16,796 nt of DNA, taken from the NCBI GenBank assembly GCA_002451275.1, contig DKBS01000120.1, forward strand, positions 1-16,796. Direction: 5' to 3'. The stretch's first letter is position 1, and every line of letters begins with the position of its first letter. A program made the position numbers and the translations under genes. This document shows, piece after piece, positions 1 to 7,046 of the stretch. The DNA is from Planctomycetaceae bacterium UBA6894. Lineage in GTDB: Bacteria; Planctomycetota; Planctomycetia; Gemmatales; Gemmataceae. The notes beneath the pieces were generated by a model, which was given only the letters and a program-made list of their open reading frames with translations, made no database searches and had not been told where the DNA came from.

Positions 1-52
1 CGGCTATCGGCTGAAGGGTTACGGACATACAATCCCAACCGATCCTTCCAGC

Positions 53-73
53 ACACCCCACACCCCACACCCC
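53..73. repeat. Three tandem copies of ACACCCC
   Basis: Three perfect, contiguous heptamers lie at 53-59, 60-66 and 67-73. On the minus strand they read as three GGGG runs separated by TGT, and they begin just 5 bases after the stop codon of the Hsp70-family gene. A fourth close G-run, needed for an ordinary intramolecular G-quadruplex, is only weakly present (GG pairs and one GGG further on). The rest of 1-78 shows no clear gene. It could be neutral slippage or a structured 3' end of the transcript. Confidence 0.75.
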
Positions 74-78
74 TTGCA

Positions 79-1884
79 TCAATCCTGCCCACGGGCCTCA
101 AATTCCAGCCGCCAAGTTTCGGCATCGGTGGTGCTTTGGCAATGGAGTTCGAGTGTCCCCACTTCGGTCATGGTGGCGCGCAGTTGGACCGGCTGAAGGC
201 TTCCCGCTGTTTTTTGCGACTGGAGAGAAGTCTCCAGCGGTGCGAGTTCCTCCAATTCGCCCTCCCACTCTTCCAGCCAGTCGCCCGGCTTGTCAGCCTT
301 TCGGTTACTCGCCGCGAAAAAACGGAACCGAACCGGTTCCCCCACCACCAAGCTGAGTTCCACTCCCGGCACAGTCGTGGAGGTTCCCTCCTCCATGCCA
401 AAGGGGACCACACAGAGTGCCTTGATGGGTGGATCCATACCGGGGACGGCGGGCGCCGGGATTTCGACACCCAGATAAAAGGACCTGGATGCCCCCCCAC
501 GGATACGGATTCCCCTGCCCCGGCGAGCCGCGCCGTAATAGGCGGCTCCCACGCTCACGGCCTGGTCGAGGTCGATCCCCTCGAGCAGCCGGACCTCGGT
601 CGAGCCGGACCACTGGCGTACCAATTCGATGACACGGTCACGAAGCGGCTGCGACTTGAAAACACCCCCGTTGAACAGGACCCCGGTCACCGGCCGGCCC
701 AACTCCATCACCTGATGACGCACGAACGCAGCCAGATGGCGGGTTACCGCCGGATCATGGGCGTAGGGAAGGCCCGCCTCCTGCAATCCGCCAACCTTGG
801 GTCTGCGGGGCTCATCGATCAGCGCGCAAACCGGGAAAAACCCGTCCAGCAAGCACGCATTCACCATAGCCCGGGTAATCTGCCCCTTGATCGACCCACC
901 CACCAAGCGGGTTCCCTGCCCCAGCAGGGTGAAATCCTCTGACTCCCTGGCAGGATCCGCCAACAAGGACTCCTTCGCCTGGCGGGCGCAATGCACCAAT
1001 TGCTGGAATTGGGAGGCGTTCAGCTTGGGAACCCCACGGGCGACAAGTTCCTGGCTGGCCGTGTGGGCCAGGGCCATATCCATGTTGTCGCCGCCCAGCA
1101 GGATGTGGTTTCCCACCGCAACACGGTTGAGTTCCAAAGCCCCATCATTTTCAGCAACCGTGATCAGGCTGAAATCGGTCGTGCCGCCACCGACATCGCA
1201 CACCAACAGCAGGTCCCCCACACGGACCTGCTTGCGCCATCCCTCCCTCAAGGATTCGACCCAGGCGTAAAAAGCCGCCTGGGGCTCTTCCAGCAGGGTG
1301 ATTTTTTCAAGCCCGGCAGCGCGGGCTGCCTCGACTGTCAACTCACGGGCGGCGGGATCGAACGATGCCGGAACCGTCAGCACCACCTCCTGGTTTTGCA
1401 GGCAGTGATCGGGGTTGTCGGCAGCCATTTGCCGGTTCCAAGCATCCACCAAATGGCGCAGATACGCCGTGGAGGCTTCGACCGGGGACACACGACGATC
1501 CTCCGGCTGGGCCCGCCACGGGAGGCATGGCTGGCGGCGGTCAATAGCTGCATGGCACAACCAGGATTTGGCCGAATGGACCACCCGGGTGGGAACCAGG
1601 GCCCCCTGACGCCGGGCGAATTCGCCCACGGCCATTTCCCGCCCCGAGGCCCAAGGGAGATCCAAGGCGCCCGGCGCAGATTCACCCACCCCTGGCAGGT
1701 ACATGAATGAGGGAAGCAAGCGTCTCGGCTCCACCGTGGAAGGGTGGGTCACCTGGGGAACAGTGAGATTGACCACCGGATCCGCATCCGATCCGGGCAA
1801 ACCATTTTCCATTCGGCGTAGCCAGGAGAGGGCGCAATTGGTGGTGCCTAGGTCGATTCCAACATCAAAAACTGATTGCGGCAT
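79..1884 (-). CDS. Hsp70-family (DnaK-like) ATPase, divergent, paired with DUF2760
   Basis: Divergent Hsp70/actin-fold ATPase of 601 residues, expected to be a cytoplasmic nucleotide-driven chaperone-like protein; the client is unknown. Visible motifs are phosphate-1 loop DVGIDLGTTN (7-16), connect-1-like EEPQAAFYAW (199-208), phosphate-2 CDVGGGTTDFSL (229-240), GGDNMD (264-269), adenosine motif GVLFNGGVFKSQPLRD (401-416) and connect-2-like VSVGAAYYGA (443-452). The part after about residue 455 looks like a short beta-rich domain. I see no helical lid and no EEVD-like tail, so this is not the housekeeping DnaK. The frame stays open up to 1998, but the ATG at 1884 puts the phosphate loop at the usual distance from the N-terminus and lies outside the upstream gene; the Shine-Dalgarno sequence is weak (GGGG about 10 bases upstream). 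It lies 73 bases after the DUF2760 gene, presumably in one operon. The family call is firm; the role is open. Confidence 0.93.
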   Translation of the reverse strand: MPQSVFDVGIDLGTTNCALSWLRRMENGLPGSDADPVVNLTVPQVTHPSTVEPRRLLPSFMYLPGVGESAPGALDLPWASGREMAVGEFARRQGALVPTRVVHSAKSWLCHAAIDRRQPCLPWRAQPEDRRVSPVEASTAYLRHLVDAWNRQMAADNPDHCLQNQEVVLTVPASFDPAARELTVEAARAAGLEKITLLEEPQAAFYAWVESLREGWRKQVRVGDLLLVCDVGGGTTDFSLITVAENDGALELNRVAVGNHILLGGDNMDMALAHTASQELVARGVPKLNASQFQQLVHCARQAKESLLADPARESEDFTLLGQGTRLVGGSIKGQITRAMVNACLLDGFFPVCALIDEPRRPKVGGLQEAGLPYAHDPAVTRHLAAFVRHQVMELGRPVTGVLFNGGVFKSQPLRDRVIELVRQWSGSTEVRLLEGIDLDQAVSVGAAYYGAARRGRGIRIRGGASRSFYLGVEIPAPAVPGMDPPIKALCVVPFGMEEGTSTTVPGVELSLVVGEPVRFRFFAASNRKADKPGDWLEEWEGELEELAPLETSLQSQKTAGSLQPVQLRATMTEVGTLELHCQSTTDAETWRLEFEARGQD

Positions 1885-1957
1885 GGTCAAAAACCCCGAC
1901 ATCAGCCAGAAAGCCGGTGCAGAACGGAAGGAAACGAAGGGATCAAACGATTCTGAT

Positions 1958-2527
1958 TCAGGCGACTTCCACCTCGGCCTGCTCCAGCACCAACCCACCG
2001 TTTCCCGGTTGCGCCTCGGGGATTTTGTGGGCCTTCACCTTCCAGCCTGGATGGCTCACCTGCCCCTGGAACGGAGGTTGGCCACTCACCGCCCCAACCA
2101 GGCGGATGGCAGCGGGATCAAACCCGGGTTCAACCGTGGTCCGCGTCCCCTCGGACGCGGACAAAACGGGTTCCAGCTCGACATATTCCAACAATGCCTT
2201 GCGGGCCTTGGCGTGCACCGGACGGACACTGGAGCCAATTGTGGCGTCATCGTAGGCTGTCAGGTCCTCCATCAGCAGGTCCAACAACCTCGCCTCCCGC
2301 TGCAACAACTTCAACAAACGGAAAGGCTCAGGAGAGACCCGACCGGAATCCTGCTTCTCGTCCGCGCAAGACGCCCCGCCTACAGCTCCTTTGGTAAGGA
2401 TTTCAAAAAAGCCAGAAATGGCCTGGCGCACCCGTTGCGGCCTGAATCCGCTGAGCGCCAACAAAACGAGGCATTTGGTCAGGACGATTCCAACCAGGAC
2501 CAAGCCCAGGGTTTGCCACATCTCCAT
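1958..2527 (-). CDS. DUF2760-family protein, N-terminal membrane anchor
   Basis: Protein of 189 residues. One hydrophobic helix (about 4-26) is followed by a charged linker and a soluble domain with LLKLLQREARLLDLLMEDL (71-89), the block around RPVHAKARKALLEY (102-115), and FDPAAIRLVG with PPFQG and HPGWKV (136-164). I recognise these as the DUF2760 signature. The family has no known function but is repeatedly found beside divergent Hsp70 genes, as here. The topology suggests a membrane-tethered cytoplasmic domain that could recruit or regulate the Hsp70; this is inference. The ATG at 2527 is chosen because GGGAGG lies 6 bases upstream. The open frame extends to 3460, but that part is antisense to the dehydrogenase gene and is not protein-like. 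A second in-frame ATG two codons later is possible. Confidence 0.88.
   Translation of the reverse strand: MEMWQTLGLVLVGIVLTKCLVLLALSGFRPQRVRQAISGFFEILTKGAVGGASCADEKQDSGRVSPEPFRLLKLLQREARLLDLLMEDLTAYDDATIGSSVRPVHAKARKALLEYVELEPVLSASEGTRTTVEPGFDPAAIRLVGAVSGQPPFQGQVSHPGWKVKAHKIPEAQPGNGGLVLEQAEVEVA
2139..2162. other. Perfect 10-bp inverted repeat with tetraloop inside the DUF2760 gene
   Basis: The arms GTCCGCGTCC (2139-2148) and GGACGCGGAC (2153-2162) are exactly complementary, separated by four bases. In the minus-strand mRNA the loop is GAGG, itself Shine-Dalgarno-like, and four U residues directly precede the stem, so it is not arranged as an intrinsic terminator. It encodes residues around SASEGTRT (123-130) of the DUF2760 protein, at the junction of the helical block and the C-terminal block. 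It could slow ribosomes, influence mRNA processing, or be a by-product of codon choice. Confidence 0.6.
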
Positions 2528-2533
2528 CCGGAA

Positions 2534-2539
2534 CCTCCC
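2534..2539 (-). promoter_or_regulatory. Ribosome binding site of the DUF2760 gene
   Basis: GGGAGG on the minus strand with 6-base spacing to the ATG at 2527. It is one of the strongest Shine-Dalgarno matches in the window and fixes the start of a gene whose open frame otherwise runs far upstream. Confidence 0.7.
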
Positions 2540-2545
2540 TCGAAA

Positions 2546-2573
2546 ATCAACGCACCGCCCGTTGATAGCGGGC
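2546..2573. promoter_or_regulatory. Nested inverted repeats in the divergent intergenic region
   Basis: ATCAACG (2546-2552), a 7-base spacer and CGTTGAT (2560-2566) form a perfect 7+7 dyad. A second potential stem, GCCCG (2557-2561) with CGGGC (2569-2573), overlaps it, so the two cannot form together. The site is 18 bases upstream of the DUF2760 start, between the divergently transcribed DUF2760 and dehydrogenase genes. It is a plausible operator for a dimeric regulator or a 5'-leader hairpin pair. It is not the CIRCE heat-shock element, whose arms are different and longer. A TACAAT (-10-like) occurs on the minus strand at 2616-2611 without a convincing -35. Confidence 0.4.
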
Positions 2574-2659
2574 CGGCCCTCCCCAGGCACCCTCCAAACG
2601 CTATGGATGAATTGTAGGGAAAAGGCCCAAAACCGGGTTGAAGCCAAAAGGCGGGAAAA

Positions 2660-3421
2660 ATGGACCGAAACGCAAAAAAATGGGCCTTGATCACGGGCGC
2701 CGGACGCCAACGGGTTGGTTTCCATGTGGCCAAGGCCCTGGGCCAAAAAGGATTTTCCCTGGCCTTGCACTACCGAAGCTCGGCCCGGGAAGCGGAAGAA
2801 TCGGCCCGATTGCTGGAAAAAGGCGGGCATGAGGTTCGCCTGGCACAAGCCGATCTCGCCCAGGAAGCAGAGGTCAACCATCTGGTGCGCAATCTCAGGC
2901 AGGACATTCAACGACTGGATGTGCTGGTGACCTGCGCCTCCACCTGGCACCCGATCCGACTCGAGGAAACCACCGCGGACGACTATCTGGATTTTTTCCG
3001 GACGAATGTGCTGGCAACAGCACTGATCGCCCAAAAGGCGGGCCTGTGGATGGCTGAACAAGGGGATGGGGGCAGCATCATCACGGTGGGGGACTGGGCG
3101 ATCACCAGGCCGTATCTTGATTATGCGGCGTACCACACCAGTAAGGGCTCCATTCCGACCCTCACCAAGGTCCTGGCGGTGGAACTGGCCAGGCGGAATG
3201 CGAATGTGCGCGTCAACTGCGTGGAGCCGGGCCCGGTGATGCTTCCCCCGGATTTGCCGGAAAAGGATCGGGAGGAGGCGATTGGAGCAACCTTGGTCCG
3301 GCGGGAAGGCACCCCGGAGCATGTGGCCCAAGCGGTGGTGGCCCTGGTGGAAAACGCCTTCATCACTGGGGCATGCCTCCCGGTGGATGGGGGCCGGAGC
3401 GTTTGGGCCTTGAACCGGTAA
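2660..3421 (+). CDS. Short-chain dehydrogenase/reductase, pteridine reductase (PTR1/FolM)-like
   Basis: Protein of 253 residues with a Rossmann fold of the classical SDR length. The nucleotide-binding loop is TGAGRQRVG (12-20), with an Arg before the final hydrophobic-Gly as in pteridine reductases but one residue longer. HYRSS (37-41) resembles the NADP(H)-selecting HYHRS of PTR1. The usual NAG motif is replaced by TCAS (91-94). The catalytic set is Asp145, Tyr158 and Lys162: Asp takes the place of the normal SDR serine, and the D-x12-Y-x3-K spacing is that of PTR1 and FolM. This supports NADPH-dependent reduction of a pterin or dihydrofolate rather than a sugar or acyl-ACP substrate; the substrate itself is inferred. 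The C-terminus carries ITGACLPVDGG, typical of the family. The Shine-Dalgarno sequence is weak (GGCGGG). No folate gene is adjacent. Confidence 0.88.
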   Translation: MDRNAKKWALITGAGRQRVGFHVAKALGQKGFSLALHYRSSAREAEESARLLEKGGHEVRLAQADLAQEAEVNHLVRNLRQDIQRLDVLVTCASTWHPIRLEETTADDYLDFFRTNVLATALIAQKAGLWMAEQGDGGSIITVGDWAITRPYLDYAAYHTSKGSIPTLTKVLAVELARRNANVRVNCVEPGPVMLPPDLPEKDREEAIGATLVRREGTPEHVAQAVVALVENAFITGACLPVDGGRSVWALNR

Positions 3422-3475
3422 GGCGACCGGGTTCTCATAAGACAGTACCGCAAACGCCATCCTCTGGTGATCACC

Positions 3476-3823
3476 ATGGAAGACCAGGCCCGTTTTTTGC
3501 CCTCCGAACAGGAGGTGGTCAAAATCCTGATGGATCCGCCGCCTGTCCCGGAGGTCATCCAGGCCCCCGCGCCGGGACTGGAAGTCACCCCATCCATCCC
3601 ATTACCAGTCGAAACCCAACCGGAGGCGAATCCGAAGGAGGAATCGGCCTGGGCAGCCCTTGCCGGCGCGGCCATCATCCTGAATCCGCTGCTGGAAGAT
3701 CTGGCGGCCACCCACCTGTCGCGGCAACGCAACGGGGCGCAAGCGGAGGAGAAACTCAGGGTGCGACGCCCCAGACTGGAAGGCTGGGCGGATGAAGACG
3801 AGCCCGGGGCCCCCGGAATCTAA
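3476..3823 (+). CDS. Small proline-rich hypothetical protein
   Basis: Unrecognised protein of 115 residues. Codon use is convincingly coding, with strong G/C at third positions across the frame. It has an acidic N-terminus, a Pro/Val/Glu-rich stretch (about 20-55) that is probably disordered, a short hydrophobic run AWAALAGAAIILNPLL (59-74) too polar and short for a sure membrane span, a basic patch (90-101) and an acidic tail. The ATG at 3476 is taken as start; a GTG at 3467 in the same frame is an alternative, and neither has a clear Shine-Dalgarno sequence. It follows the dehydrogenase gene by 54 bases and may be co-transcribed. Its TAA directly abuts the stop codon of the convergent gene. 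The function is unknown. Confidence 0.65.
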   Translation: MEDQARFLPSEQEVVKILMDPPPVPEVIQAPAPGLEVTPSIPLPVETQPEANPKEESAWAALAGAAIILNPLLEDLAATHLSRQRNGAQAEEKLRVRRPRLEGWADEDEPGAPGI

Positions 3824-4396
3824 TCAACGCCAAAACGGATAGGCAATCCAGGCAAGTCCCCAAAAAAGCACCAGCCATGCCAAAACAGCGCAATACCACC
3901 AATTGAAGGCGGAAACCTGATCCCCGGTCGCGGCGGATTGGCGCCAGGGCAACGGCTCCAAGGGTTTATTTTCCGGCGGAACCGGCTGCGCAAACCCGGA
4001 AAAGGCGGGAGGGACCATTGCCTGGGCCACCGTCTCGGGCGGTTTGAACGGGCGGACAACGGGTGTTGATGCAGGCACTGCCGACCTAAGCCGCTGAAAT
4101 TGTTCGCGCGCCAACCCGGGAGGGTATTCCAGACGCAAAGCCCGCAGCATCGTCTGGCTTTCCGGTGAGCGGAGCGCCTCGGAAAAATCGCGGAACCGGG
4201 TGAACGGGTGTCCCGGGCTGGAAGTGGCGAGCCTTTGCCACAGGGTGTAAGCCATTTCCAGCCGGTTGGCGGAAGCGGCGGAGTCCACGGCCAAAACGAG
4301 GTATTGGTCACGCAGGGAAAAACCCGAGGCGGTTCGCTCCTTTTCTGCGAAATCAGCCAGCGATAGGTAGGTCGCCAAACTTTCGTCGGGATTCAC
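3824..4396 (-). CDS. Hypothetical protein with C-terminal membrane anchor
   Basis: Protein of 190 residues that I do not recognise. Residues 1-105 look helical and soluble (LSLADFAEKE, YTLWQRLATSS, FTRFRDFSEAL), reminiscent of a helical-repeat scaffold but without a clear repeat. A Pro-rich linker follows (108-155), and then a strongly hydrophobic, Trp-rich segment WWYCAVLAWLVLFWGLAWIA (166-185) at the extreme C-terminus. This is the layout of a tail-anchored protein with a cytoplasmic head. The GTG at 4396 is preferred: it lies just after the permease stop (29-base gap) with a purine-rich stretch upstream. The alternative ATG at 4534 would overlap the permease by over 100 bases and gives an unlikely Gly-rich N-terminus. 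As the last gene of the ABC transporter unit, it may assist that transporter. Confidence 0.72.
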   Translation of the reverse strand: MNPDESLATYLSLADFAEKERTASGFSLRDQYLVLAVDSAASANRLEMAYTLWQRLATSSPGHPFTRFRDFSEALRSPESQTMLRALRLEYPPGLAREQFQRLRSAVPASTPVVRPFKPPETVAQAMVPPAFSGFAQPVPPENKPLEPLPWRQSAATGDQVSAFNWWYCAVLAWLVLFWGLAWIAYPFWR

Positions 4397-4425
4397 ACCT
4401 TTTCCCCCGCCCGTACCAGGAACAG

Positions 4426-7044
4426 CTATTCCTGGGCCACCGCCTCGGGAATATCGAGCAAGGTCGCCATGTAAGCTGGCCACAGGCCCACCACCGTGGC
4501 CAGCAGGGTTCCGCCCCCGAGCACCAGCAGGCACTGGCCCCAGGGAATCATCAAAGGGAATCGGAAACCGGCCTCATCCCACAACATGATGTCCAAGGCA
4601 TACCATTCCAGCAAGATTCCGGCCACCATGCCCAGCAGGCTGCCTGCAAATCCCATCAGCAACGCCTCCGCCGTTACGGTCCACAGAACCTGGGACCGGG
4701 TAGCGCCCACGGCCCGCAACAGCCCCAACTGGCGCTTGCGCTGCAATACCGAGATGAACAGGGCGCTGACCACCCCCAGCAGGGCCACCAACCCCAGGAT
4801 GGATTGCTGCGCATAGGCGAGCTGGTTCACCCTGGTCAACTGGGAGCGGATCTCATCCAGCATGGTGGGGCTGTCAATGATGAACAGGGCATCCGACTTG
4901 CCGAGGCTTTCCTCCAGGCGTTTGCGGACCGCCATCACATCGGCATCCTTTTTCAACCAGACATCGATGATGTCGTAACCGCGGTCGCCGAAATGCTCGA
5001 GGTGCCAGTCACGATGAACGAGCAGGGTCCCATCCTTCCAGGTGTAATCGACCACGGTGCCCAAAATTTTCAGGTTTGCCTCCCCGCGGGCGGTGGGAAT
5101 TGTCAACACATCGCCCACCCGCCTGTGGTGCCGGCCGAGGAAATTCTCCGATACAAAAACGCCCCCGTTCCTGAAGGCGTCCATGTCCTTGTGCGCTTGG
5201 TGGACAATTTCCAGTGGAACATCCCCAGGACTGTTCACGCCGTCCATGTTCACACCCAGCATGTAGGTGATCACCCCATCCAGATCGACCCGCCCCAGAC
5301 GAACCGCCATCCAGGCGCGCAGATCCGGCCCACACTGCTGCGCCACACGGGACGGCATGTTTTCCGGCATGGTCACCGTGGAGACATAGCTGGTGAATCC
5401 ACTGCCACAGGTTACCAGAAGGTCGGCACCCACCTTGTCCCTGACCCATGAGAAAACGGAGGTTTCGGTGGTGTACAGAAATCCGGCGGTCTGAACCACC
5501 AAGGCGCCCGTGGCCCCCAAGGCCGCGATCACCAACCCGGTGCGTTGGCCGGAACGGACCAGGTTGTCCGCAGCCAGACGCAGACCCACACCCGGGATGA
5601 ATTCGGTGAGCGACTGGCAGGCCCTGCCAACCAGACTGGCGAGCAGCGGTGCGGCCAGAAGACACGCCACCAGCAATACCGCCAAACCGCCAAACGCCCC
5701 CATGCGGTTTGGGAGAACATGGCGGTATTCCACCATGCACAACGCAATGGCGGCGAGGGTGCCGACCACCAAAAGGGTAGGCAAAACAGAGCGCAGCCAA
5801 TAACGGGAAGAGCCGGCGCCCGATTGACGGACCACCCCGGCGGGATCCTCGAGCGAGGCGCGCCAGGCGGGGATGAGCGCCGCGATCAACGCGGTCAAAG
5901 TCCCGCTGACCACGGCAAGCAAGCCGTTGCCCCACCCCAGTTGGATAGCGGCCTCGCCTGGAGGGCGCCCCAGAACATCCTCGAGCGCCCCCCCCATGGG
6001 CCCCACCACCACCTGTGCAATAGCCAGCCCCAGGGGAATACCCAGAAGGCTGCCAGCCAATCCCAAACAGGCGGATTCCTGCAGGAACAAACCAGCGACC
6101 TGGCCACGGGTGGCACCCGCACAGCGGAGCACACCGATGGAACGGCGCCGCTCCTCGACCCCGACCGACATCACGTTGTAGACCAAAAACAAACCGACGA
6201 TGAGCGATCCCAAACCACCGACCTGGAAGCCGAGTTCCAGACCGCTGGTGACATCCCCCACCAGACTTTCTTCCTGCTCGATCGTGTGCACCTCGGCTCG
6301 GTCGCCCAGCTTTTGGGCCACCTCAGCCTGCACCTTCAACGGATCCGCACCAGGCTCCAGAACCAGATCGAGGCGGGAAACGGTGCCCGGACGCTCCGGA
6401 TAGACCAAGGCCCCCGCCTGGACCGCCCCCAAGGCCACCACCTGACTCAAAACCGGTGCCAAGCGACTTTTCTCGGCCCCCGCATTCACCCGGATGGCAC
6501 CCGCCGAAACACATTCCAGCCGGCCGGCACCGGCCCGCATGGTGAACGACTTGCCCAAAAGGTCCAAGGCTTCCCCAGCCACGACCGGAGTCTTGGAGAG
6601 CAACAGCAACGGGTTGAGGTTGGAGGCCACCTCCAGGGAGAGCCCCTGCTCCTCGACCTGTTTGCGGAGGCTTGCCAAATCCGGAACGGCTCCGGACTTT
6701 TTGCCCCCCTGCGCCCACCCCAAAACAAATACCGGGCGGCTGGCAGCGTTTTCCGTCTGGATGAGGGCTCGGCCGATCACCAGCGCCTGCACCCCGGCCA
6801 GGCCCTTGACCCCGGAATCGGCCAACTCATCGGCCAAGGCCAAGGGTACGCCTGCCCGACCATTGAGGACCAACAAGTCGCCCCGTGCAAACGGATCTTT
6901 CTTGCCCTCGGTGATGCCGCGCTTAAGCGACTGGGTCGCCACCAGGGTGGCCACCCCCAAGGCGATGGAAAGAACAATCAAGAGGGTGCGGCCGGGCTGC
7001 TTGAAAAACTGGGCCGGAACCAGCATGCGGGCAATTGGCAGCAT
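4426..7044 (-). CDS. FtsX/MacB-type ABC transporter permease, two-domain
   Basis: Inner-membrane permease of 872 residues. It has an N-terminal span (about 18-38), a large extracytoplasmic domain (about 45-270), an FtsX domain with three spans (275-393), four-helix-region spans near 417-437, 447-472 and 500-522, a second extracytoplasmic domain (525-740) and a C-terminal FtsX domain (746-865). This gives about ten spans, the layout of full-length AttFGH/YbbP-like permeases rather than four-span MacB/LolCE. Both FtsX domains carry the coupling-helix motif: RRSIGVLRCAGATRGQV (300-316) and RQLGLLRAVGATRSQV (771-786). It partners the ATPase immediately upstream, with only two bases between that gene's TGA and this ATG. 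Such complexes usually work by mechanotransmission, acting on lipoproteins, lipids or peptides in the envelope. The substrate cannot be read from the sequence. Confidence 0.93.
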   Translation of the reverse strand: MLPIARMLVPAQFFKQPGRTLLIVLSIALGVATLVATQSLKRGITEGKKDPFARGDLLVLNGRAGVPLALADELADSGVKGLAGVQALVIGRALIQTENAASRPVFVLGWAQGGKKSGAVPDLASLRKQVEEQGLSLEVASNLNPLLLLSKTPVVAGEALDLLGKSFTMRAGAGRLECVSAGAIRVNAGAEKSRLAPVLSQVVALGAVQAGALVYPERPGTVSRLDLVLEPGADPLKVQAEVAQKLGDRAEVHTIEQEESLVGDVTSGLELGFQVGGLGSLIVGLFLVYNVMSVGVEERRRSIGVLRCAGATRGQVAGLFLQESACLGLAGSLLGIPLGLAIAQVVVGPMGGALEDVLGRPPGEAAIQLGWGNGLLAVVSGTLTALIAALIPAWRASLEDPAGVVRQSGAGSSRYWLRSVLPTLLVVGTLAAIALCMVEYRHVLPNRMGAFGGLAVLLVACLLAAPLLASLVGRACQSLTEFIPGVGLRLAADNLVRSGQRTGLVIAALGATGALVVQTAGFLYTTETSVFSWVRDKVGADLLVTCGSGFTSYVSTVTMPENMPSRVAQQCGPDLRAWMAVRLGRVDLDGVITYMLGVNMDGVNSPGDVPLEIVHQAHKDMDAFRNGGVFVSENFLGRHHRRVGDVLTIPTARGEANLKILGTVVDYTWKDGTLLVHRDWHLEHFGDRGYDIIDVWLKKDADVMAVRKRLEESLGKSDALFIIDSPTMLDEIRSQLTRVNQLAYAQQSILGLVALLGVVSALFISVLQRKRQLGLLRAVGATRSQVLWTVTAEALLMGFAGSLLGMVAGILLEWYALDIMLWDEAGFRFPLMIPWGQCLLVLGGGTLLATVVGLWPAYMATLLDIPEAVAQE

Positions 7045-7046
7045 GG

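Noticed and set aside
1..28. Possible start of another minus-strand gene (ATG at 28, open for nine codons to the edge)
   Set aside because: Only nine codons are visible, there is no well-placed Shine-Dalgarno sequence, and the residues do not match an Hsp70 N-terminus. It might be the next gene of the unit but cannot be supported here.
2546..2566. CIRCE heat-shock operator for the Hsp70 unit
   Set aside because: The dyad sequence and arm length differ from the CIRCE consensus, and the Hsp70 here is not the housekeeping DnaK.
2528..3460. Upstream extension of the DUF2760 frame
   Set aside because: It runs antisense to the dehydrogenase gene, and a strong ribosome binding site sits at 2534-2539 just before the chosen start.
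3121..3732. Minus-strand open frame over the end of the dehydrogenase gene and the small proline-rich gene
   Set aside because: The translation is Ser/Arg/Gly-rich and domain-free, while the plus-strand frames show proper codon-position bias.
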